The notes: generated by a model from the sequence alone, not told the origin. Counted from the stretch's first letter, positions 11,495 to 21,539 are shown. The stretch is DNA of 64,000 nucleotides from Pseudomonas sp. NFIX28 (GCF_900107395.1 NZ_FNPW01000004.1:186001-250000), one strand, 5' to 3'. Made by a program: numbers and translations.

Positions 11495-13321
11495 TCAAGG
11501 TCGCGGGACTTGCTGCAGATGCCCATACAGCTTGGCATAAAGACCACCATCGGCAATTAGCTGCTGATGGTCGCCATCTTCGGCAATCTGCCCACCATCG
11601 AACACCAGGACCCGATCCGCCTGTTTTACCGCAGACAGGCGGTGGGCAATGATCAGCGTGGTCCGCCCATGGAGGAAACGCGTCAATGCCTGGTGCAGGT
11701 TGTACTCGGTGGCGGCATCGAGGGCCGAGGTGGCTTCATCGAGGATCACCACCTTGGGTTCGGCCAGGACCATCCGCGCGATCGCCAGGCGCTGGCGCTG
11801 CCCGCCGGACAGGCGCACGCCGGAGCGGCCGACCACGCTGTCCAGGCCGTTGGCCAGGGAACGCACCGTCGAATCCAGCTGGGCGATCTCCAGCGCCCGC
11901 CAGCAAGCTTCGTCGCTGCGCTCGCGCCCCATGGTCAGGTTGGCGCGAATGCTGTCGTTGAACAGCGCCGGATGCTGCAGCACCACCGCCACGTTTTCGC
12001 GCAGGGTTTCCAGGCCGATTTCCTGCTGGGTCGAGCCGCCAAAGCGAATGACGCCCGCCTGCGGTGTGTAGAGCCCCAGCAACAGTTGCACCAGGGTACT
12101 TTTGCCACCGCCACTGGCTCCGACGATCGCTACTTTTTCCCCCGGCTCGATCGACAGGTTCATCTGGTCGAGCACCAGTTCGTCGCCGTAACCGAAGCTC
12201 AGGCCGCTGACCTCGATCCCCACCGTCTCGCGCCCCTGGAAGGGGTCGACACCGCCGGCGTATTGCGGTTCGTCAGCCCGCGACAGCAGCTCGTTGATAC
12301 GCGACAGCGCGCCACCGGCGGCGTAGTAGGCGTATTGCAGGTTCAGCAGTTGCTCCACCGGGCCGATCATGAACCACAGGTAGCTGAACACGGCCAGCAT
12401 CTGGCCGATGGACAGATCGGAAAACAGCACGGTGAGCATGGCCGCCGCACGGAAGATATCGATACCGAACTGAAACAGCAGCCCGCTGGCACGATTGGAA
12501 GCGTCGCTCTTCCATTGCGAGGCCACTGCGTAGTCCCGCACGTCCTGGGCGCGCCGGCCGAGACGGCCGAGGAAAAAGCCCTGGCGGTTGCCGGCGCGGA
12601 CTTCCTGGATCGCGTCCAGGGTTTCGGTCAGGGCCTGGGTGAAGCGCGAGGTGCTGTCGTTCTCGAGCTTCTTGAGGTGCTTGACCCGCTTGCCCAGCTG
12701 CACCGTGGCGTAGATCACCAGGGGATTGAACAGCAGGATCAGCAGCGCCAGCTTCCAGTGCATCCACATCAGGATGCCGGCCGTGCCCACCAGCGTGAGC
12801 ATCGCCACCAGAAAGCGGCTGAGGGTCTCGCCGACGAACTTGTCCAGGGTGTCGAGATCGGTGACCAGGTGGGTCGTGACCGTACCGCTGCCCAGGCTTT
12901 CGTATTCGCCCAGGGAAATGCGCTTGAGGCGCTCGATCAGCCGCAGGCGGATGCGATAGACGATGTCCTTGGCCAGCCCGGCAAACAAGCGGGCCTGCAG
13001 CACGTTGAACAGCAAGGCCGCGCAACGCAGCATCAGGGTGACCAGCAACATCAGGCCGATGTAGCCAGCGGCACTCTGCCAGCCAGCCGGCAAGGCCTGG
13101 TTCATCACTTTCAACGCCGCATCGCCGTGCCCCAGCAACACTTCATCCACCAACAACGGCAGCAGCAATGGGATCGGCACGCTGCACAGCGTGGCCAGGA
13201 CGGCCACGCCGTTGGCGATCCACAGGGCTTTTTTATGCTGCAGGGCGAGCCGGCGGACTTCCGTCCAGCTCAAGCGGTCGACGGGTTCCGGCGCTTGTGG
13301 ATCACGAACCAGCTCACGCAC
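11495..13321 (-). CDS. ABC exporter, fused membrane and ATPase domains (MsbA-like)
   Basis: A half-transporter of 608 residues: six membrane helices in about residues 35-310, then an ATPase domain with Walker A (GASGGGKSTLVQ), Q-loop, signature LSGGQRQRLAIARMVL, Walker B (KVVILDEATSALD) and the switch histidine (IIAHRLS). I choose GTG 13321, which overlaps the preceding gene's stop by 8 bases and has GGAG at suitable distance; the frame stays open to 13384 but that part overlaps the DsbA-like gene. The export substrate cannot be read from the sequence; lipid, peptide or drug are all possible. It is last in trhO-dsbA-ABC. Confidence 0.85.
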   Translation of the reverse strand: MRELVRDPQAPEPVDRLSWTEVRRLALQHKKALWIANGVAVLATLCSVPIPLLLPLLVDEVLLGHGDAALKVMNQALPAGWQSAAGYIGLMLLVTLMLRCAALLFNVLQARLFAGLAKDIVYRIRLRLIERLKRISLGEYESLGSGTVTTHLVTDLDTLDKFVGETLSRFLVAMLTLVGTAGILMWMHWKLALLILLFNPLVIYATVQLGKRVKHLKKLENDSTSRFTQALTETLDAIQEVRAGNRQGFFLGRLGRRAQDVRDYAVASQWKSDASNRASGLLFQFGIDIFRAAAMLTVLFSDLSIGQMLAVFSYLWFMIGPVEQLLNLQYAYYAAGGALSRINELLSRADEPQYAGGVDPFQGRETVGIEVSGLSFGYGDELVLDQMNLSIEPGEKVAIVGASGGGKSTLVQLLLGLYTPQAGVIRFGGSTQQEIGLETLRENVAVVLQHPALFNDSIRANLTMGRERSDEACWRALEIAQLDSTVRSLANGLDSVVGRSGVRLSGGQRQRLAIARMVLAEPKVVILDEATSALDAATEYNLHQALTRFLHGRTTLIIAHRLSAVKQADRVLVFDGGQIAEDGDHQQLIADGGLYAKLYGHLQQVPRP

Positions 13322-13949
13322 AGGCAGCACGCTCCAGCCAACGGCCGAGCAACGGAGCAAGCTCACCCAAAGGCTGGTAGCCATTGGTCAACAAGGCCAG
13401 CTGGCCATTGCGCTCGGCAAGCAAGGTGGGGAAACCGGCGATCCCCAAATCCTGGACCCAGGTGAAGTCGGCGGCAGTGGCGGCATGCTGTTCGGCGCGA
13501 TCGAAAGCCTCGGCGAACTCGATGCGCGGCACGCCCGCTTCCTCGGCCAGCTCCACCAGCACGCTGGCACGGGTGACGTCACGGCCTTGGGCGTAAAAAG
13601 CCTGCTGGATCAGTCCCAGGAGTTTCCAGGCGCAATCCGGCGCCAGGCTGCGCGCCGTCACGATGGCACGGCACGCGGGTTCGGTGTCGTAGACAAAACC
13701 GTCGGGCAAGGCGCCCTCGAACTTGAACGGCTGGCCGGTGGCCTGAGTGACCGCCTGCCAGTGTTCGATGATATAGCGGCGAGTGGTTGGCTCCAGCGCC
13801 GAGCCGCTGCCGGTCCGCAGGCCGCCCACCACCAGGTGCAACTCGACGCCCGCTGCCCGCGCCTGCTCGACCAGGGCCTCGGCCACTGGAGCGAAGCCCC
13901 AGCACCACGAACACATCGGGTCCATCACGTAGAGCAGGCGGGCAGACAT
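13314..13949 (-). CDS. DsbA-family thiol oxidoreductase (FrnE-like)
   Basis: 211 residues with a thioredoxin-fold N-terminus and active site MCSWCWGF (CSWC) at about residues 12-15, then the inserted helical domain and C-terminal GIAGFPTLL with the cis-proline. There is no signal peptide, which fits the cytoplasmic FrnE-like branch rather than periplasmic DsbA. It starts 3 bases after the trhO stop and overlaps the ABC exporter start, so the three genes form a tight operon. The partner substrate is unknown. Confidence 0.83.
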   Translation of the reverse strand: MSARLLYVMDPMCSWCWGFAPVAEALVEQARAAGVELHLVVGGLRTGSGSALEPTTRRYIIEHWQAVTQATGQPFKFEGALPDGFVYDTEPACRAIVTARSLAPDCAWKLLGLIQQAFYAQGRDVTRASVLVELAEEAGVPRIEFAEAFDRAEQHAATAADFTWVQDLGIAGFPTLLAERNGQLALLTNGYQPLGELAPLLGRWLERAACA

Positions 13950-13952
13950 GGC

Positions 13953-14894
13953 TCAGGCCTCGGAAGATGATTGCTTGTAGTTGTAACCAATCGGGTGCGG
14001 CATGTTGCGAGCCTTGGCCAGTTCAATCTGCTTCTGCCGGTCGATGGCGCTGCGGCGGGTTTTCTCGCTCAGCGTGTCCCAGCAATGCGGGCAGCTGATA
14101 CCCGGCACGTAGTGCTCGCTGGCGCGGTCTTCGACGCTGACCGGCGTGCGGCAGGCATGGCATTGATCGTAGTCGCCCTCGCTGAGGTCATGACGCACGG
14201 TCACCCGATTGTCGAAGACGAAGCAGTCGCCCCGCCATTTGCTCTCCTGCTGCGGCACCTCTTCGAGGTACTTGAGGATGCCACCCTTGAGGTGGAAGAC
14301 CTCGCCGAAGCCTTCACTGAGCATATAGCTCGACGCTTTTTCGCAACGAATGCCACCGGTGCAGAACATCGCGACTTTCTTGTGCTTGCTCGGGTCGAAG
14401 TTGGCTTTGATGTAATCAGGAAACTCGCGAAAACTGGTGGTCTTCGGATCGATGGCGCCTTCGAAGGTACCGATCGAGACTTCATAGTCGTTGCGGGTGT
14501 CGATCAGCAGCACTTGCGGATCGCTGATCAGCGCGTTCCAGTCCTGCGGCTCGACGTAGGTGCCGACCTGCTTGTTCGGGTCGACGCCGGGCACGCCCAG
14601 GGTCACGATCTCTTTCTTGAGCTTGACCTTGGTGCGGTAGAACGGCTGCTCGTCGCAGTACGATTCCTTGTGGTCGATGTCGACCATGCGCGGGTCGTTC
14701 CTGAGCCAGGCCAGCAGCCCGTCGATGCCTTCGCGGCTACCGGAAACGGTGCCGTTGATGCCTTCTTCGGCAATCAGCAGGGTGCCCTTGATGCCGTTGT
14801 CGAGCATCGCGTTGAGCAGTGGCTCGCGCAGGGAAACGTAATCTTCGAGGGTGACGAACTTATACAGTGCCGCCACGACAATCGGTTGTGTCAT
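13953..14894 (-). CDS. trhO: tRNA uridine-34 hydroxylase TrhO (rhodanese-related, YceA)
   Basis: 313 residues. An N-terminal acylphosphatase-like part (about 1-95, with [10 protein letters not shown]) is followed by a rhodanese domain with [18 protein letters not shown] and the active cysteine loop [12 protein letters not shown] at about residues 180-190. The C-terminus carries cysteine pairs (CHACRTPV and CPHCW). TrhO makes 5-hydroxyuridine at the wobble position of some tRNAs. It is first of the trhO-dsbA-ABC operon, with a terminator for the upstream bolA gene at 14940-14969 between. Confidence 0.93.
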   Translation of the reverse strand: MTQPIVVAALYKFVTLEDYVSLREPLLNAMLDNGIKGTLLIAEEGINGTVSGSREGIDGLLAWLRNDPRMVDIDHKESYCDEQPFYRTKVKLKKEIVTLGVPGVDPNKQVGTYVEPQDWNALISDPQVLLIDTRNDYEVSIGTFEGAIDPKTTSFREFPDYIKANFDPSKHKKVAMFCTGGIRCEKASSYMLSEGFGEVFHLKGGILKYLEEVPQQESKWRGDCFVFDNRVTVRHDLSEGDYDQCHACRTPVSVEDRASEHYVPGISCPHCWDTLSEKTRRSAIDRQKQIELAKARNMPHPIGYNYKQSSSEA

Positions 14895-14939
14895 GGGTCA
14901 TTCTCCAGGTGGCTACCCTCGTAAAGGGTGAACCGGATG

Positions 14940-14969
14940 CAAAAAAAACGCGCCGACTGAGCGGCGCGT
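14940..14969 (-). terminator. rho-independent terminator after bolA
   Basis: Read on the minus strand, ACGCGCCG-CTCAGT-CGGCGCGT (8-bp stem) is followed by eight T. It lies about 25 bp past the bolA stop and separates bolA from trhO. Confidence 0.88.
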
Positions 14970-14995
14970 TGCGGATTCTAGCAAAAAACCTGTGG

Positions 14996-15295
14996 TTAAT
15001 GCTTGCTGCCGCCAGCGCAGGTCGGCGAGGCCGGGGCCGCGCCGATCTTCGCCCATTCCTGCGGCGTGTAGGTATGCAGCGCCAACGCATGGAACTGGCC
15101 CATCAGCTCGCCCAGGGTCGCATAGACCTTCTGGTGACGCTTGACGCTGTTGAGCCCGGCAAACTGCTCGCTGACCAGCACGGCCTTGAAATGGGTTTCC
15201 AGACCGCGGCTGTGCATGTGGCTTTCATCCAGCACTTGCAAATGCTCGGGCTGCAATGCGCCCAATGCCGATTCGATACGTTGTTGCATGGTCAT
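14996..15295 (-). CDS. bolA: BolA family protein
   Basis: 99 residues, the usual BolA size. The conserved core [11 protein letters not shown] and [20 protein letters not shown] are present, with the invariant histidine in the C-terminal [13 protein letters not shown]. BolA proteins pair with monothiol glutaredoxins in iron-sulfur trafficking and affect morphology and biofilm. Two starts, ATG 15295 and ATG 15289, are two codons apart; the first is used. The gap to the upstream DUF2059 gene is 12 bp, so they are likely co-transcribed. Confidence 0.92.
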   Translation of the reverse strand: MTMQQRIESALGALQPEHLQVLDESHMHSRGLETHFKAVLVSEQFAGLNSVKRHQKVYATLGELMGQFHALALHTYTPQEWAKIGAAPASPTCAGGSKH

Positions 15296-15307
15296 TCCTG
15301 GCTCCGC

Positions 15308-15823
15308 TTACTTCTTCTTCGCCGGTGCGGCCTTAGGCTCGAGCTCGGCGGTCATGTCGGCCAGCAGCTTGTTGACCACCGGCACGGCGCTTTCCAGCTT
15401 GGCCTGGGTCATCTGCGCCGATTGCTGGGTCAGCTGCGGCATTTTTTCCAGGACTTTCTTGCCCAGCGGCGACCGGTAGAACGCCACCAGGTCCTTGAGC
15501 TCGGATTCGCTGAAATTGCTGGTGTAGAGCTTGACCATGTCCGGCTTCAGCTTGTTCCAGCCAATGGCCTGGTCCAGGGCGGCGTTGGCCTTGGCCTGGT
15601 AGGTTTCCAGTACGGCTTTCTTCGACTCTGGGGCTTTGGTCTGTTCAAAACGCTGGGCAAACATTTGCTGCACTTGCATGTACACCGGAGTGCCCAGCTT
15701 GTCAGCGTGCGCCAGGGTCAGGAAAGCTTCGGCACTGGCGTTGTGGCTGGCGGTATCGGCAAGAACCTGGCCGCTGGCGCAAACCAGAACAACCGCGGTA
15801 CAGATGGCACGAAGACGAGTCAT
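15308..15823 (-). CDS. DUF2059 periplasmic protein
   Basis: 171 residues with a clear signal peptide ([21 protein letters not shown], cut after ALA-like LAD). The mature part is helical, with the DUF2059 core [19 protein letters not shown] and a lysine-rich tail (APAKKK). Function is unknown; it is likely periplasmic. It is first of a two-gene unit with bolA and divergent from fumC, sharing a 192-bp upstream gap. Confidence 0.85.
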   Translation of the reverse strand: MTRLRAICTAVVLVCASGQVLADTASHNASAEAFLTLAHADKLGTPVYMQVQQMFAQRFEQTKAPESKKAVLETYQAKANAALDQAIGWNKLKPDMVKLYTSNFSESELKDLVAFYRSPLGKKVLEKMPQLTQQSAQMTQAKLESAVPVVNKLLADMTAELEPKAAPAKKK

Positions 15824-16015
15824 CGAGTTTCCTTTTCTAGCAGGCGAGGTATAACCCCAAGGGCGCCCATTCTGCGCCTAAAAAACTCTGTCGCTCAACC
15901 CCAAGCCTTGTCGTACCTGCATTTGCTCGACCAAACGACACAAAAGACGCTTTATGGAACCCAGGCTGTGGATCACGGCCTAAACTGCGCAATCAGACCT
16001 ACAGGAGTGAGCACG

Positions 16016-17410
16016 ATGAGTCGTATCGAAACCGACAGCCTTGGCCAGGTTGAAGTCCCGGACGAAGCCTATTGGGGCGCCCAGACCCAGCGTTCGCTGA
16101 TCAACTTTGCCATTGGCAACGAGCGCATGCCGCTGTCGGTCCTGCATGCCCTGGCATTGATCAAGAAGGCCGCGGCCCGGGTCAACGATCGCAACGGCGA
16201 CCTGCCTGCCGACATTGCCCGCCTGATCGAACAGGCCGCCGACGAAGTGCTCGACGGCCAGCATGACGACCAGTTCCCGCTGGTGGTCTGGCAGACCGGC
16301 AGCGGCACCCAGAGCAACATGAACGTCAACGAGGTGATCGCCGGGCGCGCCAACGAACTGGCCGGCAACCCGCGCGGCGGCAAGGCGCCGGTGCACCCCA
16401 ACGACCATGTGAACCGCTCGCAAAGCTCCAACGACTGCTTTCCCACGGCCATGCACATCGCCGCGGCCCAGGCGGTGCAGCAACGCCTGCTGCCAGCGAT
16501 CGCCGAACTGTCCGGCGGCCTGGCCGAACTCGCGGCGCGCCACATGAAGCTGGTGAAAACCGGGCGCACCCACATGATGGACGCCACGCCCATCACCTTC
16601 GGCCAGGAGCTGTCGGCCTTCATCGCGCAACTGGACTACGCCGAGCGCGCCATTCGCGCGGCCCTGCCGCCCGTGTGCGAACTGGCCCAGGGCGGTACCG
16701 CCGTCGGCACCGGGCTGAACTCGCCCCACGGCTTCGGCGAGGCGATTGCCGCCGAACTGGCGGCCTTGTCCGGGCTGCCGTTTGTCACCGCACCGAACAA
16801 GTTTGCCGCCCTCGCCGGCCACGAACCCTTGACCACCCTTTCCGGCGCCCTGAAGACGCTGGCGGTGTGCCTGATGAAGATTGCCAACGACCTGCGCCTG
16901 CTCAGCTCCGGGCCGCGGGCCGGCCTGGCCGAAGTCAGGCTGCCAGCCAACGAGCCGGGCAGCTCGATCATGCCGGGCAAGGTCAACCCGACCCAATGCG
17001 AAGCCTTGTCGATGCTGGCCTGCCAGGTGATGGGCAACGACGTCGCCATTGGCTTCGCCGCCAGCCAGGGCCACTTGCAGTTGAACGTGTTCAAGCCGGT
17101 GATCATCCACAACCTGCTGCAATCGGTGCGCCTGCTCGCCGACGGCTGCAGCAACTTCCAGCAGCACTGCATCGCCGGGCTGGAGCCCGATCCGGTGCAG
17201 ATGGCCGATCACCTGGAGCGCGGGCTGATGCTGGTCACCGCGCTCAATCCCCATATCGGCTACGACAAGGCTGCCGAGATCGCCAAGAAAGCCTATGCCG
17301 AGAACCGCACCCTGCGTGACGCGGCCCTGGATCTGGGTTACCTGACGGACGAAGAGTTCGATGCCTGGGTGCGGCCGGAAAATATGCTGGAGGCGGGCAA
17401 GCAGGGCTGA
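16016..17410 (+). CDS. fumC: class II fumarate hydratase (oxygen-stable fumarase C)
   Basis: Interconverts fumarate and malate in the TCA cycle without an iron-sulfur cluster. 464 residues from ATG 16016 ([20 protein letters not shown]), with ACAGGAG upstream; the frame is open far upstream, but those residues are not fumarase. The family signature [11 protein letters not shown] is at about residues 318-328, with [16 protein letters not shown] and the catalytic histidine region [11 protein letters not shown]. From memory Pseudomonas often carries two fumC copies. This one sits by bolA, like the copy called fumC2 in P. aeruginosa, not in a sodM-fumC group. Confidence 0.95.
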   Translation: MSRIETDSLGQVEVPDEAYWGAQTQRSLINFAIGNERMPLSVLHALALIKKAAARVNDRNGDLPADIARLIEQAADEVLDGQHDDQFPLVVWQTGSGTQSNMNVNEVIAGRANELAGNPRGGKAPVHPNDHVNRSQSSNDCFPTAMHIAAAQAVQQRLLPAIAELSGGLAELAARHMKLVKTGRTHMMDATPITFGQELSAFIAQLDYAERAIRAALPPVCELAQGGTAVGTGLNSPHGFGEAIAAELAALSGLPFVTAPNKFAALAGHEPLTTLSGALKTLAVCLMKIANDLRLLSSGPRAGLAEVRLPANEPGSSIMPGKVNPTQCEALSMLACQVMGNDVAIGFAASQGHLQLNVFKPVIIHNLLQSVRLLADGCSNFQQHCIAGLEPDPVQMADHLERGLMLVTALNPHIGYDKAAEIAKKAYAENRTLRDAALDLGYLTDEEFDAWVRPENMLEAGKQG

Positions 17411-17436
17411 TGCAAGTCAGCGATTGAACAGACGCT

Positions 17437-17482
17437 ATCGCGGGCAAGCCTCGCTCCTACAGGATAGGGGCTTGCCCGCGAT
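17437..17482. repeat. REP pair between fumC and the EamA gene
   Basis: Two inverted copies of the genus-typical REP core: ATCGCGGGCAAGCCTCGCTC at 17437 and GGCTTGCCCGCGAT ending 17482. They form a stem between two convergent genes. Confidence 0.85.
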
Positions 17483-17497
17483 CGACGATAACGCGAC

Positions 17498-18463
17498 CTA
17501 GCTCTGCGGCACTTCCATGCGCACCCGCCGCGCCTTGAGCCCGGCCATCAGCGAAGGCCCCAGGGCCGTCAAGGCCGACCCCAGCACCACCAGCACCGCC
17601 CCGCCATAGCCCAGGCCGTTGATCTGCTCAGCATGCACATACTCGGGCCATAACCAGGCCGCCACGGCCACCGCGGCGAAGGTCACCAAGGGCGTGATCG
17701 CCAGCGTGGCACTGACCCGTGACGCCTCCCAATGCGCCAGCGCTTCGGCGAACGCGCCATAGGCAATCAGGGTATTCAGGCAGCAGGCCAGCAACAGCCA
17801 GCCTTGCAGCGGGCTCAGTTGCAGCGCTTCGAGAGGATGCGCCCAAGGGGTAAGCAACAGCGCGCAGAACAGGTAGATCACCATCATTACCTGCAAGGAA
17901 TTCCACACCGTCAGCAATTGCTTCTGGCCCAGGGCGTAGAAGGTCCAGACCGCCGACGCCGCGAGAATCGTCAGCACACCGGCGGTGTAGTTGCTCAAGG
18001 ATGTCAGCAGCTCGGTCAGGTGCTGGTTGAAAAACAGCCCGAAACCGATCAGCAGTACCGCCAGGCCAAGCCCCTGCCCCAGGCTGAAACGCTCCTTGAA
18101 CACAAACAGGCTGGCGATCAACAGCAGGATCGGTCCCATCTGCACCACGAGCTGCGCGGTGCCAGGGCTCAGCAGGTTCAACCCCATCAGGTACAGCACG
18201 TAGTTGCCCACCAGCCCGAAGACGGCCATCAGCACCAGCCAGCCACCGCGCGGCCCGAGCACTCGCCAGCGGGGCAGGCGCTTGACCGCCGCCAGGTAGA
18301 CCAGCAGCAAACCACCGGATACCAACAGGCGAAACCAGGTCACGGTCACCGGGTCCATCACCATCAACACTTGCTTGAGCTTGATCGGCAGGATGCCCCA
18401 TAGCAGCGCCGTAAGCAGTGCGAGGAACAATCCATAAACCCAGCGACCGGACGAAACGTGCAT
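17498..18463 (-). CDS. DMT/EamA family transporter
   Basis: 321 residues with about ten hydrophobic helices arranged as two five-helix EamA repeats, typical of the drug/metabolite exporter superfamily. Landmarks are LLWGILPIKLKQVL at the N-terminus and LIAYGAFAEALAHWEAS in the second repeat. The substrate is unknown. It is convergent with fumC, with a REP pair between. Confidence 0.87.
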   Translation of the reverse strand: MHVSSGRWVYGLFLALLTALLWGILPIKLKQVLMVMDPVTVTWFRLLVSGGLLLVYLAAVKRLPRWRVLGPRGGWLVLMAVFGLVGNYVLYLMGLNLLSPGTAQLVVQMGPILLLIASLFVFKERFSLGQGLGLAVLLIGFGLFFNQHLTELLTSLSNYTAGVLTILAASAVWTFYALGQKQLLTVWNSLQVMMVIYLFCALLLTPWAHPLEALQLSPLQGWLLLACCLNTLIAYGAFAEALAHWEASRVSATLAITPLVTFAAVAVAAWLWPEYVHAEQINGLGYGGAVLVVLGSALTALGPSLMAGLKARRVRMEVPQS

Positions 18464-18574
18464 GCGAGCCCCAAATGCCTGATGGAGAGAGCCGGCATTC
18501 TAGGCCCGGGGCCATGACTTACACAGAGACAGTTGGAGGGGGAACGTAAATAGGACTGTGCTGGTCGCAAAAAC

Positions 18575-18686
18575 ATCGCGGGCAAGCCTCGCTCCTACGG
18601 GAACATCACCGTTCTGTAGGAGCGAGGCTTGCCCGCGATGGCTACGGGAACATCACCGTCCTGTAGGAGCGAGGCTTGCCCGCGAT
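18575..18686. repeat. cluster of three REP elements, two as a 47-bp tandem
   Basis: Three REP cores: 18575-18598 in one orientation, and 18616-18639 and 18663-18686 in the other. The last two are exactly 47 bp apart, and the linker CGGGAACATCACCGT is repeated, so one unit has been duplicated. The cluster ends just before the thiolase stop. Confidence 0.88.
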
Positions 18687-18690
18687 GGCT

Positions 18691-19875
18691 TTAGCGCACC
18701 GCTTCGAACAACCCGGTCGCGCCCATACCGCCGCCCACGCACATGGTGACGATGCCGTAGCGCAGGTTGCGCCGTTGCAGTTCGCGCACCAGGTGGCCGA
18801 CCTGGCGCGAGCCGGTCATGCCGAACGGGTGACCGATGGAAATCGAACCGCCGTTGACGTTGTACTTGGCGTTATCGATCTGCAGCCGGTTACGGCTGTA
18901 CAGGCATTGCGAGGCGAAGGCTTCGTTCAGCTCCCAAAGGTCGATGTCGTCCACTTGCAGGCCCTTGGCCTTGAGCAGCTTGGGTACGGAGAACACCGGG
19001 CCGATGCCCATTTCGTCCGGCTCGCAACCGGCCACGGTGAAGCCGCGGAAAAACGCCTTCGGCTTGAGCCCCAGCGCCAAGGCCCGTTCCAGGCTCATGA
19101 CCAGGGTCATGGAGGCGCCATCGGACAATTGCGAGGAGTTGCCGGCAGTTACCGAGCCGTCTTCGGCGAACACCGGCTTCAAACCGGCCAGGCTTTGCAG
19201 GGTGGTGTCCGGGCGGTTGCAATCGTCACGATCGACCACGCCGTCAAGGACCTGCACCTGGCCGCTGTCCTTGTCCTCGACCCGGTATTTCACCGCCATC
19301 GACACGATCTCGTCGTCGAACAGCCCGGCTGCCTGGGCCGCCGCGGTCCGCTGCTGGCTCTGCAGGGCGTACAGGTCCTGCTCCTCGCGGCTCACGCTGT
19401 AGCGCCGGGCGACCACCTCGGCAGTCTGGCCCATGGGGAAATAGATGCCTGGCACCTGCTCCTTGAGCAGCGGGTTGATCAGGTTGTCGGTGTTGACGCT
19501 TTTCATCGTCAGGCTGATGGATTCGACGCCGCCGGCGACAATGATGTCGCTGCAACCGGAGGCGATCTGGTTGGCCGCGATGGCGATCGCCTGCAGGCCG
19601 GACGAACAGAAACGGTTGAGGGTCATGCCCGCGGTGCCAGTGCCCAGCCGGGACAGGACCGCAACGTTGCGCCCGATGTTGTAACCCTGGGCGCCCTCGT
19701 TGGAGCCGGCACCGACAATGCAGTCCTCGACGCTGGCCGGGTCGATACCGTTGCGGCTCAGCAGCGCATTGACGCAATGGGCGGCCATGTCATCCGGACG
19801 GGTCTGGTTGAACTTGCCGCGAAAGGACTTGGCCAGACCGGTCCGAACGCTATCGACGATCACCACTTCACGCAT
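18691..19875 (-). CDS. acetyl-CoA C-acyltransferase (thiolase)
   Basis: 394 residues from ATG 19875 (MREVVIVDSVRTGLAKSFRG), with GAGG six bases upstream; ATGs further up (19887, 19950) would add non-conserved residues. Catalytic residues are visible: nucleophile in NRFCSSGLQAIAIA (about residue 90), the histidine in GHPFGMTGSRQ and the second cysteine in CVGGGMGATGLFE. Thiolases cleave 3-ketoacyl-CoA or condense two acetyl-CoA. Direction and chain-length preference cannot be read here, and there is no fadB partner nearby. Confidence 0.92.
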   Translation of the reverse strand: MREVVIVDSVRTGLAKSFRGKFNQTRPDDMAAHCVNALLSRNGIDPASVEDCIVGAGSNEGAQGYNIGRNVAVLSRLGTGTAGMTLNRFCSSGLQAIAIAANQIASGCSDIIVAGGVESISLTMKSVNTDNLINPLLKEQVPGIYFPMGQTAEVVARRYSVSREEQDLYALQSQQRTAAAQAAGLFDDEIVSMAVKYRVEDKDSGQVQVLDGVVDRDDCNRPDTTLQSLAGLKPVFAEDGSVTAGNSSQLSDGASMTLVMSLERALALGLKPKAFFRGFTVAGCEPDEMGIGPVFSVPKLLKAKGLQVDDIDLWELNEAFASQCLYSRNRLQIDNAKYNVNGGSISIGHPFGMTGSRQVGHLVRELQRRNLRYGIVTMCVGGGMGATGLFEAVR

Positions 19876-20018
19876 GGCATACCTCATTGTTGTTGTCGGT
19901 TGTGAGTGAGTCGAGCATAGATCCAGGCCTTGCCCGGCCGCGACGATCATTCATCCGGCGTATGCAAAACCATCGCGGTGCTGGGTTTATCCAGTGACCC
20001 GCTCACAACCCACGGCGG

Positions 20019-21539
20019 TTATTTCTTGCCCTTCTTGCCTTTCCTGTCCTTTTTCTCGGACTTGTCGAACGCCTCTTCCAGCGCCCGGTTGAGGGTGCGC
20101 AATACCTTGACCCGGGCCCAGCGCTTGTCATTGGCCTCCACCAGGGTCCAGGACGCGACCTCGGTGCTGGTGCGGTCGACCATATCGCCGACGGCGGCGC
20201 GGTAGGCGTCCCACTTGTCGCGGTTGCGCCAGTCGTCCTCGGTGATCTTGAAACGCTTGAACGGAATCTCTTCGCGGACCTGGAAACGCTCCAGCTGGGT
20301 CTGCTTGTCGATCGCCAGCCAGAACTTGACCACAATCACCCCGGCGTCCTCGAGCTGCTCTTCGAAGTCGTTGATCTCGCCATAGGCGCGCAACCAGTCC
20401 GCCGGGCTGCAATAGCCCTCGACCCGTTCCACCAGCACCCGGCCATACCAGGAACGGTCGAACACGGTGAACTTGCCCCGTGCCGGGATGTGCCGCCAGA
20501 AGCGCCACAGATAAGGCTGGGCCCGTTCCTCCTCGGTCGGCGCGGCAACCGGCACGATGCTGTATTGGCGCGGGTCCAGCGCCGCCGCGACCCGGCGAAT
20601 CGCCCCACCCTTGCCGGCCGCATCGTTGCCCTCGAAAACCGCCACCAGCGCGTGCTTGCGCATGCGCTTGTCGCGCAGCAGGCCGGCCAGGCGCGCCTGC
20701 TCGGTAATCAGTTGCTCCTCGTAGTCGTCCTTGTCCAGTTGCTGGCTCATGTCCAGGCTGTCGAGCAGGGTCAGCTTGTCGACCGCCTCGCCCAGCGGCG
20801 CCACATGGGACTCGACTTCGAGCGTCGGCCGGTTGAGCGCGCTCTGCAGGCCTTCGAGGAGAATCTTGCCCACCGCCAGGCTGCGGTAATGCGGGTCCAC
20901 GCCTTCGATCACATGCCAGGGCGCGTAGTCGCGGCTGGTGCGGCGCAACACCCGCTCGCCATATTTGACGAACTTGTCGTAGGTCTCCGACTGCTGCCAG
21001 TCCAGCGGGCTGATGCGCCAGCTGTGCAGCGGGTCGTCCTGCAAGGACTTGAGGCGGGCCTTCATCTGCTTCTTGGACAGGTGGAACCAGAACTTGAAGA
21101 TCAGCGCGCCTTCGTCGCAGAGCATTTTCTCCAGGCGCTCGGCGCCGGCGATGGCCTGGTCGAAGCGACCGTCCTTGAACAGCTCGTGCACCCGGCCCTG
21201 GAGCATCTGGCTGTACCAGTTGCCGAAAAACACGCCCATGCGGCCCTTGGCCGGGAGCATCCGCCAGTAACGCCAGGCCGGTGGTCGCGCCAGCTCTTCG
21301 TCGGTCTGCTGGTCGAAGGTGCGGACCTCGATCAGGCGTGGGTCCATCCATTCGTTGAGCAGTTTCACCGTCTCGCCCTTGCCGGCGCCCTCGATGCCAT
21401 TGATCAGCACGATCACCGGGAACCGGGCCTTCTGCCTCAGCTCGAACTGGGCCTCCAGCAGGGCTTCACGCAGGGCCGGGACTTCGGCGTCAAAGGTTTT
21501 TTTGTCGATGGCGTGACCGATTTCGGCAGATTCGAACAT
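20019..21539 (-). CDS. pap: polyphosphate:AMP phosphotransferase (double PPK2 domain)
   Basis: Transfers phosphate from polyphosphate to AMP to give ADP. 506 residues from ATG 21539 (MFESAEIGHAID) with AGGGAG upstream; an in-frame start at 21566 lacks support. Two PPK2 domains are fused, each with its own P-loop: GIEGAGKGET in the first and GNDAAGKGGA in the second. Both halves carry the RYWRMLPAKG/RFWRHIPARG lid-type motif and a WYSQ/WYGR segment. This two-domain form is the class II PPK2 enzyme of Pseudomonas. The C-terminus is lysine-rich. Confidence 0.94.
   Translation of the reverse strand: MFESAEIGHAIDKKTFDAEVPALREALLEAQFELRQKARFPVIVLINGIEGAGKGETVKLLNEWMDPRLIEVRTFDQQTDEELARPPAWRYWRMLPAKGRMGVFFGNWYSQMLQGRVHELFKDGRFDQAIAGAERLEKMLCDEGALIFKFWFHLSKKQMKARLKSLQDDPLHSWRISPLDWQQSETYDKFVKYGERVLRRTSRDYAPWHVIEGVDPHYRSLAVGKILLEGLQSALNRPTLEVESHVAPLGEAVDKLTLLDSLDMSQQLDKDDYEEQLITEQARLAGLLRDKRMRKHALVAVFEGNDAAGKGGAIRRVAAALDPRQYSIVPVAAPTEEERAQPYLWRFWRHIPARGKFTVFDRSWYGRVLVERVEGYCSPADWLRAYGEINDFEEQLEDAGVIVVKFWLAIDKQTQLERFQVREEIPFKRFKITEDDWRNRDKWDAYRAAVGDMVDRTSTEVASWTLVEANDKRWARVKVLRTLNRALEEAFDKSEKKDRKGKKGKK

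Noticed and set aside
9179..13465. Long plus-strand frames opposite the RbdA-like and ABC exporter genes (481 and 632 codons)
   Set aside because: Shadows of clearly recognised minus-strand genes, with shadow-type composition (Gln/His/Arg rich).
14867..16015. N-terminal extension making fumC 847 codons
   Set aside because: The extension crosses bolA and the DUF2059 gene in antisense; the conserved fumarase begins at 16016.
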